In this document: positions 15,296-24,617 of the stretch, in pieces
Position numbering within the stretch: the stretch's first letter is position 1
Layout: each line of letters begins with the position of its first letter
Assembly: GCA_938022935.1 (NCBI GenBank)
Contig: CALIHL010000175.1
Coordinates: forward strand, 1-33,888
DNA length: 33,888 nucleotides
Direction: 5' to 3'
From: an uncultured Saprospiraceae bacterium
GTDB taxonomy: Bacteria > Bacteroidota > Bacteroidia > Chitinophagales > Saprospiraceae
Notes under the pieces: model-generated
Databases searched by the model: none
What the model was told of the DNA's origin: nothing
The model's input: the letters and a program-made list of their open reading frames with translations, nothing else
Translations under genes and position numbers: made by a program

Positions 15296-17140
15296 ATGAA
15301 CAAATTAATCTTGTTTTTGACTTTTGCGATGTTTTTTAGTCTATCTGACCTCAATGCCCAAGCAGCTGAGGATGATATGGGCATCACCGTGAAAGCTCTA
15401 TTAATGGATTATCAGACCCTTAATGGTGGTGATTTTAGTGCTTTCCAAGCCTATCATCATGGTTTTGAACTTGGATTTTTCAAAAAAATTCAGGACAGAG
15501 TTTATCTCAACGTGCCGCTCAAGCTCGGCGTAGTTCAACAGATAGGCGAAGTAGATGGGTTCAATAGATATTTGCTCGGCTTAGATGCGCGTGTTAACTA
15601 TCATTTAAAGAGTAATGATTCACCGATCGTACCATACGTCTTGGCAGGTGCTGGTTATGTGTATGAAAATCCAGGAGAGAGTAATATCCAGGTACCAGTG
15701 GGATTTGGCTTGAACTTTAGATTGCACGAACGGGCTTACCTGACATGGCAGTCAGAGTTCAGATATGCACTTGCAGATGATCGCAACAACTTCCATCATG
15801 GATTTGGCTTGACCTACTTTTTCGGCGAAAGAAAGAAAGATGAAAAGAAGATGGAAGAGGAGGAAGAGATGGACAAAGAAGGAGGCGATGAGCTTGATTC
15901 TGATGGAGACGGTATCATAGACGAGTTAGACCTCTGCCCTCAAGAGCCGGGATTAGAAAGCTTAGATGGTTGTCCTGATTCTGATGAAGATGGTATAGCA
16001 GATTATAAAGATTTGTGTCCAGAGAAGTTTGGTACTATTTCCTTAAAGGGTTGTCCCGATACAGATGGAGATGGTGTCTCGGATATAGATGACGAATGCC
16101 CTAACATGCCAGGAAGTATCTCTAACAATGGTTGCCCAGATAACGATGCAGATAGTGATGGCATACCTAATGACTTAGATAGATGTCCAACGGTTGCAGG
16201 TCCAGCATCTAACAGTGGTTGTCCTGAGACAGATACAGATGGCGATGGTACACCCGACAATGTAGACCAATGTCCTAACTCTATAGGTCCAAAGTCAACA
16301 TTGGGATGTCCTGATCAAGATAATGATGGTGTAAAAGATAGCGACGATAGATGTCCTTCGGTAGCAGGAAGTCCGACTAACAATGGATGTCCAGATGATA
16401 ATGTTGATACGGATGGTGACGGTGTCCCTGACAATATAGATAAGTGTCCTAATAGAGCAGGCTCTGCCTTATATTCAGGATGTCCTGATACGGATGGAGA
16501 TGGTGTAGACGATAGCAGAGATGCCTGTCCGGAGCAGTCAGGTCCAGCTTCTAACAAAGGATGTCCTAATGAAACCACAATCGATAGATCTACCCTGCAG
16601 AGTATAGATACGGATGGAGATGGAGTTGTCGATGCCAAGGATAGATGCCCAGGTAGACCTGGATTGGCTATCTATGATGGTTGTCCAGATACGGATGGTG
16701 ATGGACTTGATGATAGCAGAGATAGATGTCCTAACAGCGCAGGACCTGTAGATACACAAGGTTGTCCTGAGGTTTCTGCAAGTGATCGTCGTATCCTTCA
16801 GATAGCGATGAGATCAGTACAGTATGAGTCTGGCTCAGATGCGATTAAGACAGAATCATTCAATATCTTAAGACAGATTGCTGAGATAATGAATCGTTAT
16901 CCAGACTTCGACCTGACTATAGAGGGGCACACAGATAATCAAGGACAAGCGGTTGATAATCAACGTCTATCAGAAGAAAGAGCTAAGGCGTGTTACACAT
17001 TCTTGTTGAACAGTGGTGTACAAGCGAGTCGTATGACTTACAATGGATTTGGAGAAGCACGACCGATTGCTAACAACGAGACGATCAGTGGCCGAACATT
17101 GAACAGACGTGTTGAGTTTGCACTCGTGCCGCGTCAGTAA
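15296..17140 (+). CDS. OmpA-family outer-membrane protein with TSP3 calcium repeats
   Basis: Envelope protein linking the outer membrane to peptidoglycan. The start is ATG at 15296 (614 residues); an upstream TTG would only add 16 residues before the signal peptide MNKLILFLTFAMFFSLSDLNAQA. Residues about 25-185 form a predicted beta barrel ending FGLTYFFGE, followed by an acidic/lysine linker. From about 200 to 491 there are ten thrombospondin type-3 units of the form DTDGDGxxDxxDxCP...GCP, each binding calcium and holding two Cys. Residues about 500-614 are an OmpA C-terminal domain with IEGHTDNQG, LSEERAKA and LNRRVEF. An intrinsic terminator follows the stop. Confidence 0.94.
   Translation: MNKLILFLTFAMFFSLSDLNAQAAEDDMGITVKALLMDYQTLNGGDFSAFQAYHHGFELGFFKKIQDRVYLNVPLKLGVVQQIGEVDGFNRYLLGLDARVNYHLKSNDSPIVPYVLAGAGYVYENPGESNIQVPVGFGLNFRLHERAYLTWQSEFRYALADDRNNFHHGFGLTYFFGERKKDEKKMEEEEEMDKEGGDELDSDGDGIIDELDLCPQEPGLESLDGCPDSDEDGIADYKDLCPEKFGTISLKGCPDTDGDGVSDIDDECPNMPGSISNNGCPDNDADSDGIPNDLDRCPTVAGPASNSGCPETDTDGDGTPDNVDQCPNSIGPKSTLGCPDQDNDGVKDSDDRCPSVAGSPTNNGCPDDNVDTDGDGVPDNIDKCPNRAGSALYSGCPDTDGDGVDDSRDACPEQSGPASNKGCPNETTIDRSTLQSIDTDGDGVVDAKDRCPGRPGLAIYDGCPDTDGDGLDDSRDRCPNSAGPVDTQGCPEVSASDRRILQIAMRSVQYESGSDAIKTESFNILRQIAEIMNRYPDFDLTIEGHTDNQGQAVDNQRLSEERAKACYTFLLNSGVQASRMTYNGFGEARPIANNETISGRTLNRRVEFALVPRQ
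15892..16770 (+). repeat. Ten tandem TSP3-encoding repeats
   Basis: Ten degenerate units of about 81-120 nt encode (D)DxDGDGxxDxxDxCP-x(8-9)-GCP. Each has the calcium-binding Asp pattern and a Cys pair. Units 4, 5, 7 and 9 carry short insertions between the previous GCP and the Asp block. DNA identity between units is enough (recurring GATACGGATGGAGATGG) to allow recombination, so copy number may vary between strains. Confidence 0.9.
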
Positions 17141-17178
17141 GAACAACTTAAGACACTCGCTATAGCGGAAATATATAA

Positions 17179-17211
17179 AGCCTGGATGATCATAATCATT
17201 CAGGCTTTTTT
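17179..17211 (+). terminator. Intrinsic terminator after the OmpA/TSP3 gene
   Basis: The arms 17179-17190 (AGCCTGGATGAT) and 17195-17206 (ATCATTCAGGCT) pair over 12 bp with one G-T pair and a 4-nt loop, and run into TTTTTT. It lies 38 nt after the stop. Confidence 0.9.
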
Positions 17212-17283
17212 ATGAACAATTCTCAATGTGACACGTCTTATTATTCCGGCTCAAGATCACAACTGACTCAATCCTAATTATCA

Positions 17284-17291
17284 TACTTTTG
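17284..17291 (+). promoter_or_regulatory. -7 box upstream of mutS2
   Basis: TACTTTTG, the same sequence as the aminotransferase box, ends 12 nt before the mutS2 ATG. No TTG was found at the -33 distance. The leader would be only a few nucleotides. Confidence 0.4.
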
Positions 17292-17303
17292 TGACCGCTC
17301 AGA

Positions 17304-19688
17304 ATGAGTAAGAACATGAACATCTCTCAACAAACGATAGATCAACTCGAACTGACCAAGATCTTAGATCATGTGTCTCGATATGCGAAAGGCAGTAGTG
17401 CAAGAACATTGATCCATCAGATGGGTGACTTGTCTCACTTGGACTTACTACAAGCAGAGCTCCTAAGGGTTAAAGATGTTACAATGATGATCGAGGAGAG
17501 CGAGCTGTTTGATCTTTACCAATATGAGGATGTTACTCAAGACTTGTTCTTACTTTCAAAGAATGGATATGTACTCGAGATCGAGTCTATACATCGCATA
17601 TTGACCATCCTCAACAACTATAACGGTTATACCAAATACTTTACTAAGGGCAGAAGGACAAAGTATCGGAATGTTTACGACATTGGTGAGATCGATGAGT
17701 ATTCTGACCAACCGATCAAGAAGATACTCCAAGTGTTTGACGAAGAAGGCAACGTACGGCCTAATGCCTCTCCAGAGTTAGTGAAGATCCATAAGAAGAT
17801 CGAAGGAACAAAGCGAGAGTCAGACAGACGATTCAACGAGCTCTTGCTCAAATACAAGAAAGACAACCTACTCACAGATACAGAAGAGACACTGCGCAAT
17901 GGAAGAAAGGTATTAATCCTTCCTGTCGAGAATAAACGAAAGATACCAGGTGTTATCCACGATCAGTCTGCAACAGGTAAGACCGTATACATGGAGCCGC
18001 AAGATCTCATGACCTTGAACAATGAGTTGTACTCACTTCAGAATGATCTAAGGGCAGAGATATACCGAGTCCTTAAAACACTATCAGCTGACCTTAGAGA
18101 AGATCGAGAACTGATCTCTTTGTGCCATGAAAAAGTAGTAGTCTTAGATAGCATCCGAGCAAAAGGAATCTTCTCAGCTAAGATCGAAGGCTCGATGCCT
18201 GAGCTAATCGATAGACCTGTATTGAGTCTAAAGGATGTGCGTCATCCTTTGTTGTTATTGCATGAACAAGAAGGTGGGCATAAGACGATTGCATTTGATG
18301 TGGACCTAAGGGGGAGTAACAGAATGTTGCTTATCAGTGGGCCGAACGCAGGAGGTAAGTCAGTAACCCTTAAAGCGGTCGGTCTTGTGCATCTTATGTT
18401 ATATCATGGACTCTTAGTGCCGATCCATGAAGAAAGTAAGTTGGGCATCTTTGATAAGATCTTTACAGATATCGGAGATCAACAATCGATAGATGAAGGT
18501 TTGAGTACGTATAGTTCTCATCTTTATAATTTGAAAAAAGTCTTGGACCAAGCAGATGATAAAACACTGGTCTTGTTGGATGAGATTGGATCAGGTACTG
18601 ATCCCAAACTTGGCGGGGCGATAGCTGAAGGTATATTAAAAGGATTGATCGTTAAGAAGTGTACAGGGATTGTAACGACGCACTATTCTGAGTTGAAGAT
18701 CTTTGCATTTCAGCAAAAGGGAATAGTCAATGGTGCTATGCTTTTTGACAAAGAACACCTGCGTCCTACTTATAAACTAAAAGTTGGAAAACCTGGTAGT
18801 TCTTATGCATTTGAAGTTGCTAAGAAAGTGAAGTTAGACGAACGTGCGATTAGATATGCACGTAAGAAAGTAGGGAAGAAAGAGAATCAAGTGGAAGATC
18901 TTCTTGTCGACTTGCAAGAAGGGAAGGCTATCTTGGATGAACAGTTGCAGTGGATAGAAAAGGAAAGAGAACAACTTGATAAACTCATCAAAAATTATGA
19001 GACGCTTTCTAAAGAGTTTCAAGTCAAGAGAAAGAAGCTTCAGATCAGAGCAAAGGAGATAGAGCTAAAAAATGTCAATGACGAAAGTGTTGCACTCCAA
19101 CAAGTCATCTCCAAATTAGAAAAAGAGAAGAGCCTTGATAAAGCTCGGAAGCGGAAAGAACAAGTGCTCGCCAAAAGAAGTAGCGAGTCCAGCGATATCG
19201 TTGAACTGAAAAAAGAGATCCTTTCTGAAAAAAGAAAAGATGAGAAGATCTATGCTGGAGATTATGTCAAAATGATCGACGGTGATATGAGCGGTGAAGT
19301 GATTGAAGTGAAAGGGAGTAAGATCAAAGTACTATTTGGACTGATGCAGATGACAGTAAATGCATCAGATGTCACGCTGGCTAACGTACAGTTAGACTTT
19401 AATAAGAGTAAGTATATCAATGTCAAAGGCGTCGCTTTCGAATCAAACTTCAGCCCGAAATTGGATATCAGAGGTTATAAACATACGGACGCTGCAGCCA
19501 CCTTGGAAGTCTTCTTTGATAAAGCACTACTCAACAATGCAAGAACCCTCGAGGTCGTCCATGGAAAGGGTAGAGGCACACTACGAAATCTTGTTATCTC
19601 CAAGATGAAAGAGTACAAAGACTTTAAGTCTTACCATCATCCAGCAGATGAACAAGGTGGAGATGGGGTTACGTTTATTAGAATGTGA
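17304..19688 (+). CDS. mutS2: Endonuclease MutS2 (MutS-like ATPase with Smr domain)
   Basis: MutS2 proteins act on branched DNA and on collided ribosomes; which applies here is not known from sequence. The 794 residues show the MutS core and clamp (about 1-330), the ATPase with Walker A GPNAGGKSVTLK near residues 347-358 and Walker B LVLLDEIGSGTDP, and the ST-motif region GLSTYSSHL. A long charged coiled coil follows (about 510-640), then a KOW-like strand region (VKMIDGDMSGEV), and a C-terminal Smr nuclease domain (about 717-794) with LDIRGYKH and VVHGKGRGTLR. There is no mismatch-recognition domain, as expected. It is full length. A small membrane-protein gene begins just after or within its 3' end. 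Confidence 0.96.
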   Translation: MSKNMNISQQTIDQLELTKILDHVSRYAKGSSARTLIHQMGDLSHLDLLQAELLRVKDVTMMIEESELFDLYQYEDVTQDLFLLSKNGYVLEIESIHRILTILNNYNGYTKYFTKGRRTKYRNVYDIGEIDEYSDQPIKKILQVFDEEGNVRPNASPELVKIHKKIEGTKRESDRRFNELLLKYKKDNLLTDTEETLRNGRKVLILPVENKRKIPGVIHDQSATGKTVYMEPQDLMTLNNELYSLQNDLRAEIYRVLKTLSADLREDRELISLCHEKVVVLDSIRAKGIFSAKIEGSMPELIDRPVLSLKDVRHPLLLLHEQEGGHKTIAFDVDLRGSNRMLLISGPNAGGKSVTLKAVGLVHLMLYHGLLVPIHEESKLGIFDKIFTDIGDQQSIDEGLSTYSSHLYNLKKVLDQADDKTLVLLDEIGSGTDPKLGGAIAEGILKGLIVKKCTGIVTTHYSELKIFAFQQKGIVNGAMLFDKEHLRPTYKLKVGKPGSSYAFEVAKKVKLDERAIRYARKKVGKKENQVEDLLVDLQEGKAILDEQLQWIEKEREQLDKLIKNYETLSKEFQVKRKKLQIRAKEIELKNVNDESVALQQVISKLEKEKSLDKARKRKEQVLAKRSSESSDIVELKKEILSEKRKDEKIYAGDYVKMIDGDMSGEVIEVKGSKIKVLFGLMQMTVNASDVTLANVQLDFNKSKYINVKGVAFESNFSPKLDIRGYKHTDAAATLEVFFDKALLNNARTLEVVHGKGRGTLRNLVISKMKEYKDFKSYHHPADEQGGDGVTFIRM

Positions 19689-19710
19689 TCATGACTTGAA
19701 CTCTATCTCG

Positions 19711-20094
19711 ATGCCATTTTATTTAATTATTTGTGCAATTGCAAGCATCATTGTACTGATGTTTTTACACTTAAAGAAGAGTGTTTTTGTGCGAAAACGA
19801 AAGTATTTTTTCTTTTACTTCTTGCTGCCTTTTTTACTCATTTATAGTGCCGTTCTAATTGTAGCAATCTATACAGACATTCAAGCTTCAAACCATCTGC
19901 AAAGCTTCGATTTGAATGGTGATGGGTTTTACTCTACGGATGAGCAATCTATTGAGCAACGCATTGCTTTAGGAAAAGTGGTTCGTGATACTGGCCGTAA
20001 TATGGCAGTTTTTACTGGAGCTCTTTTTTCCTTAGTTCTAAGCTCTATTGTTTATATATTTAGCAAGGTAGTCTTTCAAGTTAAGCATAGATAG
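19711..20094 (+). CDS. Small three-TM membrane protein with an EF-hand loop
   Basis: Not a family I recognise. From ATG at 19711 it has 127 residues. An in-frame ATG at 19648 would add 21 polar residues and overlap mutS2 by 41 nt, and is less likely because the predicted first membrane helix then loses its terminal position. Helices lie at about 3-21, 34-56 and 96-118, with a basic loop KKSVFVRKRKY between the first two. Between helices 2 and 3 there is a textbook EF-hand loop, D67-x-N69-x-D71-G-F-x4-E78 (DLNGDGFYSTDE), which should bind calcium. Convergent with ettA, 4 nt apart. Function unknown. Confidence 0.7.
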   Translation: MPFYLIICAIASIIVLMFLHLKKSVFVRKRKYFFFYFLLPFLLIYSAVLIVAIYTDIQASNHLQSFDLNGDGFYSTDEQSIEQRIALGKVVRDTGRNMAVFTGALFSLVLSSIVYIFSKVVFQVKHR

Positions 20095-20098
20095 ACTG

Positions 20099-21769
20099 CT
20101 ATAATAGTGTCTTAAATCGTGGTCTCTTCGGCGTTACATCACCTAACCTTTCTTTCTTAGCTGCTTCAAAAGCACTAAAGTTTCCTTCATAGAATACTAC
20201 AGATCCATCATCTTCATACGAAAGTATGTGTGTAGCTAACCTATCTATAAACCAACGATCGTGAGAGATAACCAAGACACAGCCTGCAAAATTTTCGATG
20301 GCTTCTTCAAGTGCCCTTAAGGTGTTTACATCGATATCGTTAGTCGGCTCATCAAGGAGCATAACATTACCCCCTTCTTTAAGTGTGATGGCAAGATGAA
20401 GTCTGTTGCGTTCACCACCTGATAAGACACCAACTTTCTTTTGTTGATCACCTCCTGAAAAGTTGAACTTGCTAACATAAGCACGAGCGTTCATCTCTTT
20501 GTTACCAATCTTTATGATGTCGTGCCCACCACTAACTACTTCATAGATCGTCTTCTCCGGGACCAGGTCTTCATGAGATTGGTCAACATATGCCAATTGA
20601 ACCGTATCACCTATCGTGATAGTTCCGCTGTCAGGTTGTTCTTGACCCATAATCATCCTAAAGAGGGTAGACTTACCAACACCGTTTGGACCGATGATGC
20701 CAACAATGGCATTCTTAGGAATGGATAGAGATAAATTATCTATCAAGACCCGGTTGTCATAAGACTTACTGACGCCTTCTATCTCGATCACTTTATCTCC
20801 CAGTCTTGGACCGGGCGGTATATAAAGCTCTAATGAAGCTTCTTTCTCTTTTGCTTCCATGCTCGTCATTGCATCATAAGCATTCAGTCTGGCTTTTCCT
20901 TTGGATTGCCTTCCTTTTGCATTCATGCGAGACCATTCGAGCTCTCTCTTTAATATCTTCTGTCGCTTTGACTCTTCTTTTTCTTCTTGGGCAAGACGCT
21001 TTGACTTCTGATCTAACCAAGTACTATAGTTGCCTTCCCAAGGGATCCCTTCTCCTCTATCCAATTCTAAGATCCAACCAGCGACATTGTCTAAGAAGTA
21101 TCTATCGTGCGTCACTGCTATGACGGTCCCAGGGAATGACTTCAAGAACTGTTCTAACCAATGCACACTCTCTGCATCCAAGTGGTTGGTAGGCTCATCG
21201 AGAAGCAGGATGTCTGGCTTGCTTAGGAGCAATCTACATAGGGCTACTCGGCGTCTCTCTCCACCACTCAGTACTTTTACCTCAGCATCGTCTGGAGGGC
21301 AACGTAGGGCTTCCATCGCCATCTCAAGTGTATGGTCTAACTCCCATCCACCGAGCTGATCCATCTTTTCAAGTAGCTCACCTTGCTCTTCGATTAACTT
21401 CATCATGGCGTCATCGTCCATGGGTTCGGCTAGCTTGGCTGAGATGTCTTCGTAAGCTGTCACGACATCTACGATGTGCTGTACACCTTCCTTTACGATT
21501 TCTTTGACAGTCTTGGTTTCATCAAGTTCAGGTTCTTGAGCGAGATAACCGATCTTATATTCTTTGTCAAAAGTGACCTTGCCTTCAAAGTTGGTATCAA
21601 GGCCAGCTATGATCTTGAGTAGGCTTGACTTACCAGATCCATTAAGACCGAGTACGCCTATCTTGGCTCCATAGTAGAACGAAAGCCATATATTCTTTAA
21701 TACTTGTTTCTTCGGAGGGAAGGTCTTAGTGACACCTTCCATTGCAAATATTACCTTCTTGTCAGACAT
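20099..21769 (-). CDS. ettA: Energy-dependent translational throttle protein EttA (ABC-F)
   Basis: ABC-F ATPase that binds the ribosomal E site and gates the first elongation step according to ATP/ADP. At 556 residues it matches E. coli EttA almost exactly in length. Two ABC domains are seen: Walker A GLNGSGKSS and GPNGVGKST, signatures LSGGERRRVAL and LSGGERNRLHL, Walker B ILLLDEPTNHLD and VMLLDEPTNDID. The linker between them (about 240-320) carries the charged P-site interaction helix region with KRLAQEEKEESKRQK and the ARLNAYDAM segment typical of EttA. The protein has no membrane segments. It is monocistronic. Confidence 0.96.
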   Translation of the reverse strand: MSDKKVIFAMEGVTKTFPPKKQVLKNIWLSFYYGAKIGVLGLNGSGKSSLLKIIAGLDTNFEGKVTFDKEYKIGYLAQEPELDETKTVKEIVKEGVQHIVDVVTAYEDISAKLAEPMDDDAMMKLIEEQGELLEKMDQLGGWELDHTLEMAMEALRCPPDDAEVKVLSGGERRRVALCRLLLSKPDILLLDEPTNHLDAESVHWLEQFLKSFPGTVIAVTHDRYFLDNVAGWILELDRGEGIPWEGNYSTWLDQKSKRLAQEEKEESKRQKILKRELEWSRMNAKGRQSKGKARLNAYDAMTSMEAKEKEASLELYIPPGPRLGDKVIEIEGVSKSYDNRVLIDNLSLSIPKNAIVGIIGPNGVGKSTLFRMIMGQEQPDSGTITIGDTVQLAYVDQSHEDLVPEKTIYEVVSGGHDIIKIGNKEMNARAYVSKFNFSGGDQQKKVGVLSGGERNRLHLAITLKEGGNVMLLDEPTNDIDVNTLRALEEAIENFAGCVLVISHDRWFIDRLATHILSYEDDGSVVFYEGNFSAFEAAKKERLGDVTPKRPRFKTLL

Positions 21770-21845
21770 GCTTTATTGTTTGAGGGTGTGAAAGTAATAT
21801 CTATTCTGTATTCTTTAATTTAAATGCCGAATCAAATATTGCAAA

Positions 21846-23027
21846 TCATGCGAATTGGACGTTTTGCTCTTTTTCGTTGAATGCTTGCGCTGCAGCTAAA
21901 AAGATAATGGGGATGAGTGGGATAAAGTACTTATCCCATGCGACGCTATTAATGGCAAACAAAACAAGAAAGCAAATGAGCACGCCTTTAAAGTAATCAG
22001 CTTGATGGCTCTTCGTCGCATAAGACATAAGCTGTCTAAGATTAACCAAGCCGGCAAATAATAAAAGTGGGATAAGTAGATACGTACTTATGGGTTGTAT
22101 GTAAGCAAATATAAGATCTAACGCCCCAGCAGTGTCAGGCATGCCGGAAGAATCAGGTAAGTCTTGGTTTAGTCTTATTGGCATACCAATGATCAAAAGG
22201 AGAACAGTAGGTATGACGATTAATATGTTCTTTTTTATAATTTCTACTGAGAGCTTTCGCCAAATAACGGGAACGGAGAATATAAAGATCATGATTATGG
22301 CATAATTTAAATTGGAGAACGAGAAGTCAAAGTTGCTCATATTGTTGACGTGATCGTTCTTGCTCGTTATGGCTGGACTATTCACTCCTTTCCAAATAAA
22401 TATAAAAGGCAGATACATCATAATTGGAATGAAGTCAAAGAAAATATACTTAATAGGTTTCTCTTTTTTATAACAATACCATAAGTCGACTATACCCAAG
22501 GCCAATGGGAATATGATCATGAGCTGTCGAGTGCATATTGCTAAGCCGAACATGATGCCAACCAAGATTCTTTTGTTGCTCTTTAAAAATAGAAGACTCA
22601 ACACCACAAAAAGAGTGGCTAATATATCAGTGTATATCAACGGCGCCGTCATGATTAGAAAATAAGGGTTGGCTATAAATAAAAAAGTAAGTAAAATTGG
22701 GTAATTAACATTATTCTTTATGTATTTAAATACTAATATACATACCCCAAAAGATAGCATGATATTGAATAACCTAAGTGCTAATAAGGAAAACCCACAT
22801 AACTTTCCAACAAATCCATAGATGACGAAAAACACTGGGCCAAGAGGGGAGTCTAGATTTTTTATTTGGTCCAAATTAGGCAAATATTCTTGCCCTATTG
22901 ATTTGATGACAGGCACAAAGATCCGCTCATCCCAGATCATCTCATCGGGTAAAAAGAAAGATGCAATTGCCATGATGACGAATGGTATCCCTATAAGTAA
23001 GAAGGACCGTTTTGATTTAGAGCTCAT
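21846..23027 (-). CDS. Polytopic GT-C-like (GT39-type) membrane glycosyltransferase
   Basis: A 393-residue integral membrane protein with about ten hydrophobic helices. After the first helix an acidic periplasmic motif FLPDEMIWDERIFVP holds the Asp/Glu pair expected for the lipid-phosphate-sugar-dependent GT-C fold, followed by the conserved LDSPLGPVFFVIYG loop and LALRLFNIML helix. It would transfer a sugar from a polyprenyl-phosphate donor; acceptor and sugar are unknown. It begins 3 nt after the stop of the FAD-oxidoreductase gene, so the two form one unit. The DNA is clearly more AT-rich than the housekeeping neighbours on both sides. A non-catalytic membrane protein is possible. Confidence 0.75.
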   Translation of the reverse strand: MSSKSKRSFLLIGIPFVIMAIASFFLPDEMIWDERIFVPVIKSIGQEYLPNLDQIKNLDSPLGPVFFVIYGFVGKLCGFSLLALRLFNIMLSFGVCILVFKYIKNNVNYPILLTFLFIANPYFLIMTAPLIYTDILATLFVVLSLLFLKSNKRILVGIMFGLAICTRQLMIIFPLALGIVDLWYCYKKEKPIKYIFFDFIPIMMYLPFIFIWKGVNSPAITSKNDHVNNMSNFDFSFSNLNYAIIMIFIFSVPVIWRKLSVEIIKKNILIVIPTVLLLIIGMPIRLNQDLPDSSGMPDTAGALDLIFAYIQPISTYLLIPLLLFAGLVNLRQLMSYATKSHQADYFKGVLICFLVLFAINSVAWDKYFIPLIPIIFLAAAQAFNEKEQNVQFA

Positions 23028-23030
23028 CCT

Positions 23031-24458
23031 TTAGCCAATTAAAACATCTTTTACCGTTCCATCTTCTTGATATTCTGTATCAGTATTTATACTCCACAGT
23101 TCTCTCTTGTCTATCCCCTTTATGATCTTCTCTGCACAAAGAAGTCCCATCAAAATTGAGTGATCCTGGTTGTTGTACTTGAAAGAACCATAGCGTCCAA
23201 TAGGGGTTAGGTTCTTATATTGCATCAGATACTCTTTTATAATATCGATGTGGTCTTGATATCCGGTTTCATATACAGGGTAACATCTTTTTACCCTATG
23301 TACATAGGTGTTTAAGATAGATCTCTCGGCTGGAACAAGAGCAAGCTTTTTAAGCTCTTCGGATGCGAGATCTCCAAGATACTTGTCATCAGCCTTCCAT
23401 ATGTCATCTTCATCAAAAGACCAATATTCCAAACAAAGGATACTGTTTTTTTTACCCTTAGTGATGCCAGGACTCCAATTTCTAAAATTAGTAATTCGCC
23501 CATGTAGTATGTCCGGTTCATGGACATAAATCCAGTTGTCACTAAATAGATCTTGGCCTTCAACTTCAAGATATACAAGTGTTGTGTTTCTAAAGTATAA
23601 TTTGCTACAGGCATCTGTAACTGCTTTTGGGACTTCTGTTAGTCCTCTTAGCATCAGTGTTATAGGCATTGTGGATATTACCTCGTTAGCTTCGATACGT
23701 TTGCCACCAACTAATTCTACACCAGTTGCTTTAAGACCTTCTGTAATGATTTTAGAAACTGGACTATTTAGCAACACCTTGCCTCCATTTGCTTCGATTA
23801 GCTTGACGGTGTTTGTATAGATGCTTCCTGTACCTTGGTTGGGATATGCAAATTGGTCAACCAAGGTGGCATGTTCTCCTTTTGTTCCAAGCCCAAGAGC
23901 ACTGATGATGGCTTCTATAAGTGAAAGGCCTTTTATTCTTTGTGCTGCCCAATCAGCATCTATTTTTTTGCAGGATATACCCCACAGCTTTTCAGAGTAA
24001 TTCTTGAAAAATATTTCAAAAAGCTTTTTGCCAAATCGACTGACTATCCAATCTTCAAAAGTGTTTAGTTCCTTTTTTCTATTTAACTGTGATATGGCAT
24101 AGTAGTATAGGATCTGAATAATAGTTATAAGATCCAAGTTCTTGAGAACGTTAAATATTTTTAAAGGGTAATTGAAAAATGATTTGTTGTAATAAATTCG
24201 AGTAAGCCTATTTACCAAAGTGTAGTCATTCTTGACAGTCTCTTTAAAGAACTCATTAATCATTGGGTTCTTGGAGAAAAACCTATGGGGCCCTAAGTCA
24301 ACAATTTGTCCCCAGAGTTCTATGCTCTTGGACATGCCTCCGACACTGTCTCCAGCTTCATAGATGATGACATCATAGTTGCTTTTAGAGAGCTCCAGAC
24401 CACAGCTTAATCCAGCGGGGCCTGCCCCTATAATCACAATTTTTTTTCGATGCCCCAC
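23031..24458 (-). CDS. FAD-dependent oxidoreductase, UDP-galactopyranose mutase/amine oxidase-like
   Basis: A 475-residue flavoprotein with the dinucleotide-binding motif IVIIGAGPAGLSCG at the N-terminus, the acidic ribose-binding end IIYEAG, the GGMSKSIE loop, and a C-terminal FAD motif ending ILMGLLCAEKIIKG. The LGPHRFFSKNP segment marks the group of amine-oxidase/UDP-galactopyranose mutase relatives usually found with glycosyltransferases in surface-glycan clusters. Its adjacent partner here is a GT-C-like gene. The start is GTG at 24458: an in-frame stop lies just upstream and no ATG precedes the Rossmann motif; a purine-rich aaaagaag is next to it. Substrate unknown. Confidence 0.82.
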   Translation of the reverse strand: MGHRKKIVIIGAGPAGLSCGLELSKSNYDVIIYEAGDSVGGMSKSIELWGQIVDLGPHRFFSKNPMINEFFKETVKNDYTLVNRLTRIYYNKSFFNYPLKIFNVLKNLDLITIIQILYYYAISQLNRKKELNTFEDWIVSRFGKKLFEIFFKNYSEKLWGISCKKIDADWAAQRIKGLSLIEAIISALGLGTKGEHATLVDQFAYPNQGTGSIYTNTVKLIEANGGKVLLNSPVSKIITEGLKATGVELVGGKRIEANEVISTMPITLMLRGLTEVPKAVTDACSKLYFRNTTLVYLEVEGQDLFSDNWIYVHEPDILHGRITNFRNWSPGITKGKKNSILCLEYWSFDEDDIWKADDKYLGDLASEELKKLALVPAERSILNTYVHRVKRCYPVYETGYQDHIDIIKEYLMQYKNLTPIGRYGSFKYNNQDHSILMGLLCAEKIIKGIDKRELWSINTDTEYQEDGTVKDVLIG

Positions 24459-24617
24459 ACTTCTTTTATCTACGGATTAAAGTTAGATAATAAGAACTAA
24501 CTATTGCATAAGCCAACAAAAAGAAATATTCTCGCGATCTAATCGTATTCTTCATCTAAAACTGGCGCACTGGATAGTTGCTTCACAAGGTTTAATAGTT
24601 CAATAGACGGGGTAGAG

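Noticed and set aside
16003-16759. Three minus-strand open frames inside the TSP3 region
   Set aside because: They are shadows of the repeated Asp/Gly/Cys codons on the plus strand, with repetitive composition and no start context.
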